Shown here one piece after another: positions 34,705 to 46,544 of a DNA stretch of 64,000 nt; position 1 is the stretch's first letter; the number at the start of each line of letters is the position of its first letter. The position numbers and the translations under genes are program-made. The DNA is from Tricholomella constricta (Eukaryota; Basidiomycota; Agaricomycetes; Agaricales; Lyophyllaceae), in NCBI GenBank assembly GCA_013368375.1, contig JAACJP010000005.1, positions 1,488,001-1,552,000 of the forward strand, given 5' to 3'. The notes under the pieces were generated by a model that was given only the letters and a program-made list of their open reading frames with translations, was not told the DNA's origin and made no database searches.

Positions 34705-36227
34705 TCCTCCACAGACTGCGGCTTCTCTTGGAGCCGCCGACCACGGTCTGAGGGCTTCCGCTACGCTCTCTCCACGCATTCCGTCGGTCGAAAGCCTCTC
34801 TCCTCCTGCCCATACCACTTCTGCCACCGTCGCACCCGGCGTTTTTGCCAGCTCTTCATCATCTTGTTTCCTCCACGATGTTCCACCTCCTAACCAGCGA
34901 TCCTCAAAGTTCTCCTTCCCATCTCTCGAGACCGTCGCTGCTCCTCGGAGTACCACTTCCTATGCAGCAGCTCCAGGTGTCTTTATCCATCCTGCCTCAC
35001 CTCGTCGTCTCGCTGCGTCATCACTGCCTCAGCCCTCCAAACACTCCGATGATTCGGCCTACACTCCCAGTCCTTACCGTCCCGCTGTTCCTGCGGGCCA
35101 ACGTCTTCTACTCTGGACTACCCCGCACTCTCAATTCGCTCGGGCTTCCTTCGACGCTCAGATTCCCGTCGACGCCCAAGTATGTCTCACTATCCTCTCA
35201 CATATTTTCCTTACCCTCTCTCTTCTTACCCTTCTAGTCCAAAATATTCCTCGGTCTCTTCGATTCCCTGGCTGAGTCCACCCGCGTCTCTTACGGCGCT
35301 GGTCTCCTACGTTTCACTCAGTATTGCGATCGACTCCACATCCCTGAAAAGCTTCGCATGCCCGCTTCCGATATCCTCATTTCGGCCTTCGTCGCAGACG
35401 CTTTGGGCTCCTGCACAGGCGAGTGCATTCGTAACTGGCTCAATGGACTACGCTTTTGGCATATTTTCAATCACGCCGAATGGCACGGCCACGACCCCTT
35501 GGTTCACACTTTATTAAAATCTGCAGACAAACAAGGTATCCCGTTTAAACGCCCTCCTCGCCAGCCAGTCACAAGTCGCCATCTCCTCGCCCTTCATCGC
35601 GACCTCGACCTCAACTCACCTTCAGGTGCCGCCATCTGGGCTTGCACTCTCGTCACCTTTTGGGGTTGTCGTCGTCTCGGAGAACTACTCCCCTCAAAGC
35701 TTTCATTCGATCCTTCACGTCAAGTCTCTCGCAATTGTGACCTCAAAACTTCCGTTGTTAACGGTTCAAAAGTTATTTCCTTCCACATTCCGTGGACGAA
35801 AACATCTCCCCAAGGTATCGACTGCATTCTCACCGCGACCCACAATATTTTCTGTCCCGTAACCGCCCTCGAAAACCATCTTCGCATTAACGACCTACCC
35901 CCCTCCACCCCCCTCTTTGCTTACACCTCTCCTCCCTCCTTTTCTATCCTCCTCAAAGCCCACTTTCTTCGTTCCATATCTACTATCTTCGACGTCCACC
36001 ACCTTCAACCCATCTTCGGCCACAGCCTTCGTATCAGCGGCACAGCAGAACTCCTCGCCGCCGGTGTCCCACCACAAGTCGTCATGAAGCTAGGTGGTTG
36101 GTCTTCCCTATGCTTCCTCATATACTGGCGCCACCTCGATTTCATTGTCCCCGCCGCCATCACTCACTCATGGGCCGCTCGTCGCGCTGAATTTGCTCAA
36201 ACTTTTAATTTACCTTGCCTTTTTTAA
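34697..36227 (+). CDS. DIRS-like element tyrosine recombinase
   Basis: Integrates the circular element DNA. ATG 34697 lies inside the last codons of the RT gene. The first 160 residues are Ser/Pro-rich. A 58-bp intron (35180-35237) joins phase 0 to SKIFLGLFDSLAESTRVSYG, the start of the core-binding domain. The catalytic domain shows the first Arg in TFWGCRRLGELLP, HSLRISGTAELLAAGVP (HxxR), KLGGWSSLCF and the nucleophile Tyr in YWRHLD. All four canonical positions are present, so the enzyme could be active. The order and spacing are those of DIRS/Crypton-type recombinases. Confidence 0.88.
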
Positions 36228-37016
36228 TTACCTTCTCTAATATATCTTTTTACTCCCCTCGCATGCCTATTTGGGAAGCTCGTTCAACGACGTCGAGCCA
36301 TGCTCCAGGTGGGTTGTTGTCTCACTCGCTTGACTGGACAAAATACAGGGACGCACTGCCATTTGTACCGGGGAGGTTCCCCCATAGCGACCGTCGCGCA
36401 GAATTTCGCGCCGACACCGGCTTGCTGTAGGATTCCCCCCCTTAACCGTTTACATATTCTAATGTACCTACTCTTCCAATACACCTACTCTTACTACACC
36501 GCCATACGTGCCACGGGTCCCTGACATATTTCGAGATTGACTGTTGTATATATTTGGCCAAATATGTCCAGCCACCCTCATGAGGGCCGTCAAATGTCGG
36601 ATCATAATTTCCTGGACCTCTCACAAGACCAGATTGAGGGACATTGTCGTCCGGAGGTTCATAAGATGTCGCAGATTGAAGAACATCTCCGCGAAGTGTT
36701 CAGTGGACCCTTTTCTGACCTTGATACCACTATGGTGAGCTGTGTGGACACCCTCATGGCCAGCTTCCCCATAGGCTGTGTCCAGCTTGTCGTTAGCTCA
36801 TGTCCAGCCCTTGTACTACCAATTCGAGGTCCTTGCGCGCGACCAGATAATGCACGGAAAACTGGTTTTATATATTAAAGCATCGCGTATAATGTAACAA
36901 TATTTGTATCAAAAAATCAGCTCGAACGAGACAGCTTGGAGGACTGTGACTCGGATGGTCGGGGAAAATTAATATATGCTCTATAATGTCGGAGGGTATA
37001 CTTGAATGTGGACCAA
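36228..37016. other. 3' flank of the DIRS-like element and intergenic region
   Basis: The first 250 bases probably belong to the retroelement end. An open frame at 36537-36878 has no known features. I could not find a matching inverted or direct repeat to the 5' flank beyond the short TCTAATATAT. Confidence 0.35.
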
Positions 37017-38419
37017 TCAGTTCAACGAAGTCGCTTCAGACTGCTCCTGTGAATCCAAATTGTTCTCCGCGGTGACGGCCTGAGCAACCAAGCTTTCAAT
37101 GTCACCCCGACCATGCAACAAACGGTCCGCAGTTAACATCCTCGAGAAGACGCTGTACATAACAATGAGCTGGTGGAATACACTGATAGAGGCAATGACA
37201 CGTACTCAGAGATCTTCTGTGTGTCGTTGCCCTTGTTGACGCGAATCTTCTCGAGTTCCTTGTCAACCTTGGGCCAGTAAGTGCGATCGACTTTGCCTGC
37301 CAACGACATCATATTAATGAAAGTTGACCTCTGAAATAAAAAGAATGAGCCACAATGTATAGAGAGCAGTGTATATGATGCTGAACTAACCAAAAAAGCT
37401 ACACGGCCACACATCTTGACCGAGGGTTTGACCTTTGGTGCAATCCTGGACCGAAGTGCAACGATTTGGTGACAGAGAGTCCCGACATCCGTGGAGTTCG
37501 AATAGGTCCCGTTTTCGCCCTTGGTGCCGATGGATTCCTCAATCTTATAGTACACAAATAGTCTGTTAGAAATGAGTATAAACTCGATATATAAACTCAC
37601 CTTGGTCTTGACTAGGTTCCTGAGTGTGACGAAGCAATCACGAGCCTTTGCGACGATCACTTTGAGTTTCGAGGGGTCCTCCATAATGTCGTTGGTCAGG
37701 CCCCAGCCTGGGAATCTCTGCAAAAAGTCCTGGAGGTGAAATTTAAGAAATAAGTATCTGCTAATTTGAGCGAGAAATGACAACAAACGGTGAGCTGCTT
37801 GATAGGATAATCCTCAGTGACATATGCACCAAGGCTCGGTTCGAGGAAGATCACGAAGACATACTTCTCAATCTTTGCCTATTCAATACAAGTTAAAAAG
37901 CTTCAAGTTCGCGATCATTTATTGAAGACTTCTTACATCGAGAGAGGTCGGGATTTGGTACACGGCCTCAGCTGGTTGGACGAGCTGGATAATCTCCTGG
38001 CTACGCATGACCATAGCGGCGAGGAGAATGCTCTGCTGGGGGCCAGTCATCTAACAATAGATTTGTCAAATGCTGCCATATACCACTGCATGTGCACTTA
38101 CCTTCGCAAAGTCCTTGAGTTCTTCGGCATTGCTCTGCTTAAGACGGATTCGGCGAGCAACTGAGTCCGCATATTGACTCCAGTCCTCTGACGCGCGCTT
38201 GCGGTGGGTCACCACGGACGGTGTAGAGAAAGTCGAAACAGATAGCCCCAATTCATCACTATCTTCGTTGTCTCCATCTAAGCTGTTGAAGCTGTCATTG
38301 CTGTCGTGACCCGCAGGCTGGTCATGATGACCCTCATTACTTGGAGACAGAGAACGAGGTGGAAGTGGAGGTGTCTGCAGGAAGTCATCGAGAGATGATG
38401 CAGTGGTGGGAGAGGCCAT
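37017..38419 (-). CDS. unknown protein, divergent partner of the transposase-like gene
   Basis: The start at 38419 gives MASPTTASSLDDFLQTPPLP. The first 100 residues are acidic and Ser-rich (SFNSLDGDNEDSDELGLSVS) and end in a basic motif, WSQYADSVARRIRLKQSN. Further exons encode an all-helical body (SILLAAMVMRSQEIIQLVQP, FLQRFPGWGLTNDIMEDPSK, CHQIVALRSRIAPKVKPSVK, AFLRSTFINMMSLAGKVDR, YWPKVDKELEKIRVNKGNDT). A last exon (DVFSRMLTADRLLHGRG...) ends at TGA 37017-37019. About six introns splice in phase. I recall similar proteins in large agaricomycete families without assigned function. It starts some 280 bp from the divergent transposase-like gene, so it may be the second gene of the same element, for example a DNA-binding accessory protein. 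Confidence 0.6.
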
Positions 38420-38700
38420 TGAAAGAAAGATTTAAAGAGAGCGAAATATGCGAAAGACTGTGCGCAGGCCGTGAGTCGAGAGAGGACAGCAAAAAGAGAG
38501 TGGGTTGAGAGTGAAATGAGTGAAAAACAGCCTGGGGAGAGTGGCGTTCTGGCGAAATTGCTTTCCTCAACCTTGTATCACGTGGGGAGCAACTTAACTT
38601 ATAAAACACCTCCAATGCCACGCGCGCGATCCAGAGAAGGTTGGTGAGGTTGCCTTTGTACTGATAATAATGGCTGAGCATATCTATATGTGTAGAATTT
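38420..38700. promoter_or_regulatory. divergent promoter between the two element genes
   Basis: About 280 bases separate the start of the 38419 minus-strand gene from the first supported codon of the transposase-like gene. A bidirectional promoter would be expected if both belong to one transposon. The 5' exon of the transposase-like gene may also lie here. Confidence 0.4.
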
Positions 38701-41700
38701 TTGGAAGACGTACCCGACGAACCAAGGCAGTTCTTATGCCGCGTTTGCACGGATCATCAAGCAATCCATGTTCGATCAACTGTGACCTTCCTTCGCACGT
38801 CAAAAGTGGCGCATTTGAAGACAAAAGGGCATGCAAGGGCACTCGAGGCAAGGAGAAAAACCCAAGCTGAACCAAGTGCAAATCATACATCAGCACCCAA
38901 CCCCATTGAGGCCTCACGAACGGTGGAACTCTGCCTCATCGACAGATTTAACGGCATAGACAACAATGGTGATTTGATGGAGATAGACCCACCAGATTTG
39001 TTCTCGAGGGTGTCTCTTCAGGACGGCCATCTGGTTGATGATGAGCTTGGCAAAGCGGTAGTGTTTTCGGCCGGCGAAACAGGTTCAATAACTGAAAAAA
39101 ACAGTCAAGTGCAGCTGGAAGCACAGCTTGACGATGCAGAGTACCTTGGCGAGCATGATCTGTTTAGTATTATCGATCCCACATCGGGAATAGGCCCTGA
39201 GCGTGAGGTTGACGAGCATTTTGCAGCTGAAAGACATTGTCTCGGTCAGTAATTCCGTCCATGAAAGATTGAAATGAGCTAACTAATTTATACAGAAGAC
39301 TCCGATGAAGAAGCTGAAGCTGAGGCCAGCGAGAGTAACTGGGCCGATGACCATGAATGGGCCCCACACGGTTCAAAGACAGTGAGTCATTCAGCTCAAA
39401 GATGTGAAGAAAAAATCGGACTCACGCTTTGCTTCGACAGATGTTCATGCTTGACCTCTTGGATAATATTCCTCGATTGCGCCTCTCAGATGATCATTTA
39501 CGGACTATCCTGTGGGTAATGAGAGAATGTCAAACTCCAAATGTTCCAAGTTTCTCGGCACTTCGAAAAATGCAATCGAAGTTAACAAAACAGGTCAAAA
39601 TTGAGTCGCGCCATCATACCTCGTCTCTTGGAAATCATTTTTTCATGAATCATCCTGCTAAACTCTTGGCTCTGGTACGTTTTGTGCCGTGTTCAGAAAA
39701 GAGTAAAATTAACTTACAACATGATAGGACTGGGGAAATCCATTGGTGCGAAGCTTGTTGCGAGTATATCCTGAAGTCGAGGGACCTGTGAAGGAGTTCT
39801 GGCAAGCAGAAAAGTGGACCCGCGAAGTTGATCTTGATGAGCTGTCACCAATGTGGGCAAACTGGAAAGACCCATCAACCTTGCATCGTCATTATTACGT
39901 GAAAGAGCTGGCTCAACTCGAGAATGGGAACTTTGTAATTCCACTCCGATGGATCACGATTGACGATGTCGTCCACGCCGAAGGATTTGATGTTGAGTAC
40001 GACAAAGAGGTGCGTGAATTCGGGTCTTGTTCTGAACGCCACAAGACACTGAGTGATAACCACAGTCAGTATTGTTTGTCGTTCACACAAATATCATTAA
40101 ACGTCACCTTGCATCAAGCCTTCAAAAGAACGTGCTTGATCTTGAGGTGACGCATGGGCCCTTTGAATTCTCCCGTATGTCCCATTTTCAACTCCACGAC
40201 TCTGTAAGATCATAAGAGATTGTATTCTGAACAGAGTACTCACCTGCATATAAGATGCCGAATATTCTACGGGAGACGTCGAAGGGGAAACCATTGTTTC
40301 GTATTCGAGTGATGGTCTGGAGTGACGATGTTTCCGGAAACGTCAGCAAGCAGTACAATGCACATACCAATGTCTACGTGACCAACGTGAACATTCCACA
40401 TCGTATAAGTTCACAGGAATATTTTGTTCGCTTTTGTTCTACATCGCCGCACGCATCATCCTCAGAACAGTTTGTGGCGCTATCAGATGATTTGTAAGTC
40501 TATTTTCCACTCGACATAACCAGTCCACTTACCATCGAGCTTTTGTAGCAAGGCCAACGTATGGAACGAGGCATATGACTGCGAGCTTGAGCAGGAGATC
40601 TTGTTCCAAATAAATCCTCATCTCCTACCCGCAGATAACCCACAGCAGTCAGAAACGTCATCTCACATTGGAGTCAAGGGAAATTATAACTGTCGGCGAG
40701 ATTTGGTTGGAGGAACAGAGGCAGAAAAGGAGTCTGACAAGGTCTACCAGTCATTGTACAAGGTAAGCGGCTTCAAGCATTCGAACGTCAAGGCAAACAG
40801 TTTAACAGTGTTTCAGATTGGAACACCACGAACATCAAAAGAAACGATCCAAGTGATCAGATGGCAAATCTGGACGGCATGTGCAGGACACCAGGAACCG
40901 TTGCAAACGAATTATTCCCAGTCCGGTGTGAAGGATAAGATCTCGCAGTATTGGATCGAAGAGCTTCTTGCAAGGGCAAAAGCTTTGCGTGCATGCCGCA
41001 TTTCAAATCCAGCAACGAGGGATGTAAGGTTGAATCGCACGTCACTGAAAGGCGAAGCGCGTCAACAGGTCAAGCTAAGTATCGAGCATGAGATTCAGTT
41101 AGAGCTCTGGAACTGGGTCGTCAAACAACCACCAGAGTCGTATTCCTGCCTGGAAGAGAATGATCGTGAGTCGACTGTCTTCCCTTTTCAATGAATACAG
41201 AGTGTTTACTTTGTTACATTGCTTTAGCGAGCCGCTCAGACGTGCGAGCAGGAGACCATTATAATGTCTTGTTGAATATACGAGGTGAGCCTGGAATGGT
41301 CGCAGCGACCAAATAATTATTTACCTCGATAATCAAGGCATTGACCCGCATCAGGATACTCCAGTAGAAATTCTTCACACTTGGCTCCTTGGGAACGATA
41401 AATACCTCTGGCATGATACGAACAAGCAGTGGGACAAAAAAAAAGATGGAACATTTGCAGTCCGCCTTCAGTCGTCTTCCATCGACGGTCTCACACTTCC
41501 TCAAATACGTGCAGATTATCTCGTCCAGTACAAGAACTCCTTGATTGGCAAACACTTCAAGATCTTGCAGCAACTTGGAGTGTTTCATGTGTACGACCTG
41601 TGCTCCGACAGTCTTTTCAGGTTATGGAAAGCGGCGGGTGAATTAGGAGCCTTGATCTGGTTCCCAGAAATTTCTAACATGCCAACTTACTTGGTCAGTC

Positions 41701-43101
41701 CGTCGATCTCAGCGGGTTTTCTTACTGACAAAAAAGTTTTCTGTAGGCCGATTTACAAATTCTCATCGATAACATGCTTGATATTTGGGCTGAGATTGAT
41801 CCGCATCGCATCATCTGCAAGGTAAAGCTTCATGCGCTCACCCATCTCAGTGACGATGTCCGCCGTTTTGGGCCCGCCATTCTCTATTCGACAGAGGTGT
41901 TCGAATGTTTCAATGCGATATTTCGCAGATGCAGTGTTCTCTCAAACCATCTGGCGCCAAGTCACGACATCGCGATCACCCTGGCAGACATGGAACGGTT
42001 CAAACACATTGTTAGTGGAGGTTGGTGGAAAGGAACCGGTGGGCATTATATCCAGGCAGGAGAAGGCATTCGGACTTTCTTGGTGAGAAATTCTGACCTT
42101 CAGAGACGACTCGGCTGGGCTGAAGGTTCGGTATTACGCCCTGGTAAGTCGTTGAGTTTTCAATTTCTGTTTTCCTTTCTCATCTTGTTATTCAATATCA
42201 CAGGGACCTTGAAACTCCAGCCACGTACAAAAAAGAACACTTCGACATGGCGAGCAGCTATCGGGGATATTCCGATCGAGGAACCAAGTCCTCCTGGAGC
42301 CGCTTGGGAAACCTTCAAGTACCTGGTATCTCGATCGGGTGACCCTTGTCGGGTCGACTCATGGGTATTCTTTGTGCGTGAGGAGGTGAGTCAGCTCACA
42401 CAGTTGTCCAAATAACACTCTCATGTTCGCAACTTTGCAGAAGACACTTGTCGGGCGCATTTCCAGCTTACTGACACGGTCTGGATCATCGTCGACGGGG
42501 GCGACGTCGTCCTCCACTGATGTCATCATCATCATCAAACCGTACAACATAAATGAACTCAAGGATTGTGTCTTCGACATGCCCGTGCTCACACCGTCTG
42601 ACACGGGACATCTGATCGTTAATCCCAAGGTAAATATTACTAGCCTGGACCACATTGATACTCAGAACATGTTTGATACAGGACCTACTTTTCATTTGCA
42701 ATGCGCAACACGATTGCAAGCTCGGCACCTGCAAATTCTCGACAAATTCTCGATTTCGGCGTCAAGAACGGCTAGAGACCACAATCCCGCACACGACCAT
42801 CGTCCATTCAGCGTTGGATCGCTATCTTCTCAACACGCACGCCCTCCACAATGCCCACCTCATCCGCGAGACCCTCCCACGAAGTCTAACGGCTCCCATC
42901 CCGTACAAAACGAATCGCATTCATTTCCACGAGGGACTGGCAGCAACACTGCGTGTGACTGGGCCTGCAAAGCGCGCCGCATCTCAGGCGAAGGCAAAGG
43001 AGACACGGGATCGTAAAAAGGCTGCCAATGCGCGCCAGCCATCATCGTCCCAGTCGAGGCTGGAGACTATAGTCGAGGTTAATGGTGACGAGGGGCCGTG
43101 A
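38701..43101 (+). CDS. transposase-like protein of a repeated agaricomycete family (DNA transposon)
   Basis: Long multi-exon frame, apparently unbroken. No ATG precedes the first supported codon in frame, so a short 5' exon is missing from my model. The N-terminus has a zinc-finger-like FLCRVCTDHQ...HLKTKGHARAL. Then come acidic linkers (EDSDEEAEAEASES), MFMLDLLDNIPRLRLSDDHL, ELSPMWANWKDPSTLHRHYY, LPADNPQQSETSSHIG, YWIEELLARAKAL, ILHTWLLGNDKYLWHDTN, IDNMLDIWAEIDPHRIICKV, KLHALTHLSDDVRRFGPAIL and LSNHLAPSHDIAITLADMER. The tail is a basic coil (GPAKRAASQAKAKETRDRKK). I recall this protein as abundant in Agaricomycetes. Its DNPQQSE..SHIG block recalls CACTA/Plavaka-like transposases. I could not assign the three catalytic acids by eye, and no terminal repeats were found. 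Confidence 0.7.
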
Positions 43102-43482
43102 TTGCGCTCTCTTTCGCGCCTGTGAGCTGAGATACTTACGGATGGCTAGAAAACATGTTGCTCAAAGGGTTGATAAATATCTTATTGACAGTCCGTAGAT
43201 ATTCCTACAATATTCAGCGTAATAGGTCTAGGAAATAAACAATCAAGCCCTGAGGGATGCCAAGAGCCGAGATCTGTGGCGGCTCGACTCTGTGAGCGAC
43301 ATCAAACATGTTTGGTGGTGTACTACTAATTTACGAGAGCGCTGGCCTTATTGAACTCTTATCTTATCAGATACAACAAACACCACGTGTGCTGATGGTG
43401 TGCTGAGATCATTATGGCAGATTCAAGTATGGTACCATTCCTCCTTGTCCCAGTCCACCTCTAGTTTACTATTCAGTGTCGA
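43102..43482. other. intergenic region
   Basis: 3' flank of the transposase-like gene and promoter of the next gene. No terminal inverted repeat of the transposon could be recognised. Confidence 0.4.
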
Positions 43483-44999
43483 ATGGAGGAAAGTATCAGC
43501 ACGAGCACCTCGACTATCCGCTCAATTCATCATCCTCCTGAAACATTACCGGGACACTTAATTCCCAGTGTCTCAGTACCTTCTTCGCCACGCTCCAGTG
43601 CCCTACCCTCTTCTCCCAACAGCCCTTCTTCAGACTCGGTCTCATCATTACCTTCAGTCTCCTCATCTTTCTTCTTTTCCTCAGCAGCTGCTAGCCCACC
43701 GCATTCACAACCACACTCAGAACATCCACACGCGAGAGACACGACACAGGGGCTTGTAATCCCCTCGTTGACACTTCCAGCGGCCCTTCGTCGACCTACA
43801 CCATATGGACAGACTGTGGGCGATTTGAGGATCTTGGTCCTCGGCAGCAAAGGGGCCGGCAAAAGCTTTCTGTCTGGGCTCTTACTCGAGGATAACGAAG
43901 ATGTTGTTGAAGTGGGAATTTGGGAGGATGCCGAATATGGGAGGGTCATACATGCATCCACGGATTGGGTGGAACATCGAGACGCTCATGGACTAGAGAA
44001 ATTCGAGCCTACGCGAAACGTTGAAATTGTTGAATTGCCAGGTTATGACCATACTACTAACGTACGTCCTTTTCGGGGTTCAATATTCAATCGTCAATCG
44101 AGCTGATAAGGCGAACTACAGACTGACGACCTGCTTCAAAGTCTGAAATCTATAATTCAAACACCTTTCTATACTGTATCTGATGTCTTGGACCCCACGC
44201 ACCGGCCCTCTCCTGTATTGGCAAGCCTTGTTTCATCCCCTTCCACACCATTGTACACTGCCCTCATATTCCTGCTTCCTTCGCGTGCGTTGCATTTTCT
44301 TCCATTTCATTAGTGAGATCGACTCACCCATGTCATCCAGCCCCCACTGTACTCGACAACCTGATCCTTGATACTCTCAGTCCCCAGATACCTACCATCG
44401 TACTTCCTCGTATCACCTCCACCAACTCCTTGTCATCTCAATCAAAACTGTCATCTTTTCGTCCTTCATCTGCAATCGCTCTGCGCTCTGGCCTCTTTCA
44501 CTCTCCTGAAACCATCGCGGTTCTCCGCAGCGAAGCAACAGATCGTTTCCTCCGATGGCGCGAGGTCGAACGAACTGTGGACGAAATTCACATGTCCCGG
44601 CGAGATGATACATCTCATCATCACAGGGATCCGGATGGCCTGCTTTGGGATAAAGCTAAGTGGGAGGCAGAGTGGGTGGCCAGTTTATCCCAAGATGTTG
44701 CAAAACGTCTGCGTGAGGGAACCATCACAGAACGAAACGCTAGATGCTCTAGCCGTAACGACCACGCCAGCACTAATGACCCTTCACGATCATGCCTAAG
44801 CAGTTCATACTTTGATCCGTTGCACCTGCCATCACTCCTCGTGTTTTCAGTATCACTTCTCGGTCCGCTTCACGCTCGCCTCCGTCGATCACTTGCAGCT
44901 TTGGTCGAGGTGTTAGGAGAATCGGGTTTAGGTGTCGCCCTCCTTGGCGGTTTCTCAATGGGGATAGGGGTTGGGTTATTTTTGAAGTCCACTAGGTGA
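43483..44999 (+). CDS. P-loop GTPase-like protein with C-terminal membrane segment
   Basis: Different from the AIG1-like family around it. Residues 1-110 are Ser/Pro-rich. G1 is LRILVLGSKGAGKSFLSGLL. A G3-like VEIVELPGYDHT precedes an intron (after TTN). Exon 2 gives TDDLLQSLKSIIQTPFY... and LYTALIFLLPS. Exon 3 continues PTVLDNLILDTLSPQIPTIVLP. The second half has a charged region with His/Asp repeats and two hydrophobic stretches: LPSLLVFSVSLLGPLHARL and, at the very end, LGVALLGGFSMGIGVGLFLK followed by STR. This tail-anchor-like end suggests an ER or outer-mitochondrial membrane protein facing the cytosol. No G4 motif is recognisable. The family is unknown to me. Confidence 0.65.
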
Positions 45000-45402
45000 T
45001 TGACCGTCATGTGTGAAGACACGCGTCCTACCTACAGTCATTCGCACGTGTATCGTCACTTCGTACAATTATATCGCTTGCTGACACCGATTCTTCGTGA
45101 CGATGCATGCCGCTTGGAGATGAGACAAGATTACCCTGTCGTGATCACGATTGAAATAAACCAATCTGTACGACTCTGGGGCAAGGTCGAGGCATACGAA
45201 ATCACACAGTGAGGCCTCCTCGTGCCGTCAAACGTGATGTTGAGGAGGCCACGGACACGAGGCTTTCGATTTTTCTGAGCGCTCTGGTGTCCTCCTCGTT
45301 GCTTACTGCAGGCATCTTGAAAACCCAACGGAAGCCAAAGTTACGTCCTTACTCTCAATTCCTCATCAATCCGAAGAGTAACGACCTCAGCTTCACACAA
45401 TC
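45000..45402. other. intergenic region upstream of GTPase copy D
   Basis: Promoter region of copy D and 3' flank of the membrane-anchored GTPase. Short open frames show no features. Confidence 0.4.
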
Positions 45403-46544
45403 ATGGCAAAGTCAGCGAAAAAATCTAAGAATACATGGCAGGTCACGGAACTCAAGCCAACCGATGTATTTCTGTCCGACCCCAAGAATACCGATATTGT
45501 CATCGCGTATGTCAATCCTGCCCGTGGAGAATACTTTCAATCTAATGGATTCTACAGCGTCATGGGCCCAACCGGAGCTGGAAAGAGCACGGTCAGGGCA
45601 TGCTTCATCATAATCCGAATTATCAGCTCACACCTGGGCATCTTCTAGTTCATTAACACCCTATTCGGTGAAGCTGTAGCAGAGGTTGGACATGATCTTC
45701 AGTCTCAGACTGCTCAAGTCCAACACTATATCCTTAACCCCAAATCCGAGCACCGCACTATAATTGTCGATACGCCTGGATTCGATGATACGATCGAAGA
45801 AGACCGGGAGATCTTGAGGCGCATTGCTGTATGGCTTGCCCGATCGTAAACATTTTTTTGTTTTTTTCTCTTTTGTTAGCGGTACTCATAATATGTTCCA
45901 GGTACGACGCCGGCATGAACCTTGCTGGGGTCATTTATCTGCACGAAATCACCCAAACGCGCATGCTTGGGACTGCGCGGAAGAACCTAGATATGTTCAA
46001 CAAGCTATGCGGTGTAAACAAGTCGGACAACATCGTCCTTGCATCGACCAAGTGGATCGATGTGAAGCAAGAGATAGGAAACCGACGCGAGGAACAGCTT
46101 AAGAAAGAGCATTGGAAGGAGATGATGAACCATGGTGCGAAGGCCGTTCGGTTCGACGGAACGCAAAAGTCTGCCCAGGATATTATAAAGCTGCTCTTCC
46201 AACAGGAGGCTGTCGACCCCGCCGAGATCCAAAGGGAACTGGTCGACATCGACAAATTCCTTGCGGAGACCGCTGCTGGCCGCACGCTACGCTACACTCT
46301 CGACCAATTACTCGAGGAGCAGAAGAAGTTAGCGACACAGCTTCATCAGGAGGATGGGGGTCAGGACCTGAAACAACAGATTCACGAAAATGAAGAAAAG
46401 ATTCGCAGCACCCTTCGCCAGATCGGATCCCTCAGTATATCCTTCTCTCAAAGGTTGAAGCGATGGTTTAGATTGGTAATTATCGCATTTGTATATCTAA
46501 GAACCGAGAAGCTAACATCTCTCGAGTTCTAGACGTGGTTGTGA
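45403..46544 (+). CDS. AIG1/GIMAP-like P-loop GTPase, copy D
   Basis: The clearest intact member. ATG 45403 opens the basic arm MAKSAKKSKNTWQVTELKPT, then DPKNTDIVIA and an intron. G1 is VMGPTGAGKST with the family intron after it. Then FINTLFGEAVAEVGHDLQSQ, G3 IIVDTPGFDDTIEEDREILR, AVWLARS, intron, and GMNLAGVIYLHEITQTRML. ASTKW stands at G4. The helical end reads QRELVDIDKFLAETAAGRT, LRYTLDQLLEEQKKLATQLH, then NEEKIRSTLRQIGSLSISFS. A last intron after RWFRL joins TWL and TGA at 46542-46544. It is about 330 residues. The near-identity of its middle to copies B and H points to recent duplication. Confidence 0.88.

Larger units (their letters stand above)
30900..36227 (+). mobile_element. DIRS-like tyrosine-recombinase retrotransposon
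   Basis: Three genes in the order gag-like, reverse transcriptase plus RNase H, and tyrosine recombinase define a DIRS-like element. There is no DDE integrase, aspartic protease or LTR pair. The limits given are those of the coding region. The real ends lie outside, up to about 30635 and 36500. All three frames are open over their conserved domains, with two introns in the RT gene and one in the recombinase gene, so the copy may be young or active. DIRS elements insert by recombination of a circular DNA and leave no target-site duplication, which makes edge finding by eye unreliable. It sits between an intact GH31 gene and a transposase partner gene, within the GTPase cluster. Confidence 0.9.

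Noticed and set aside
36537..36878. 113-codon frame between the DIRS-like element and the next gene
   Set aside because: No domain and no neighbouring exon. It could belong to the retroelement end or be chance.
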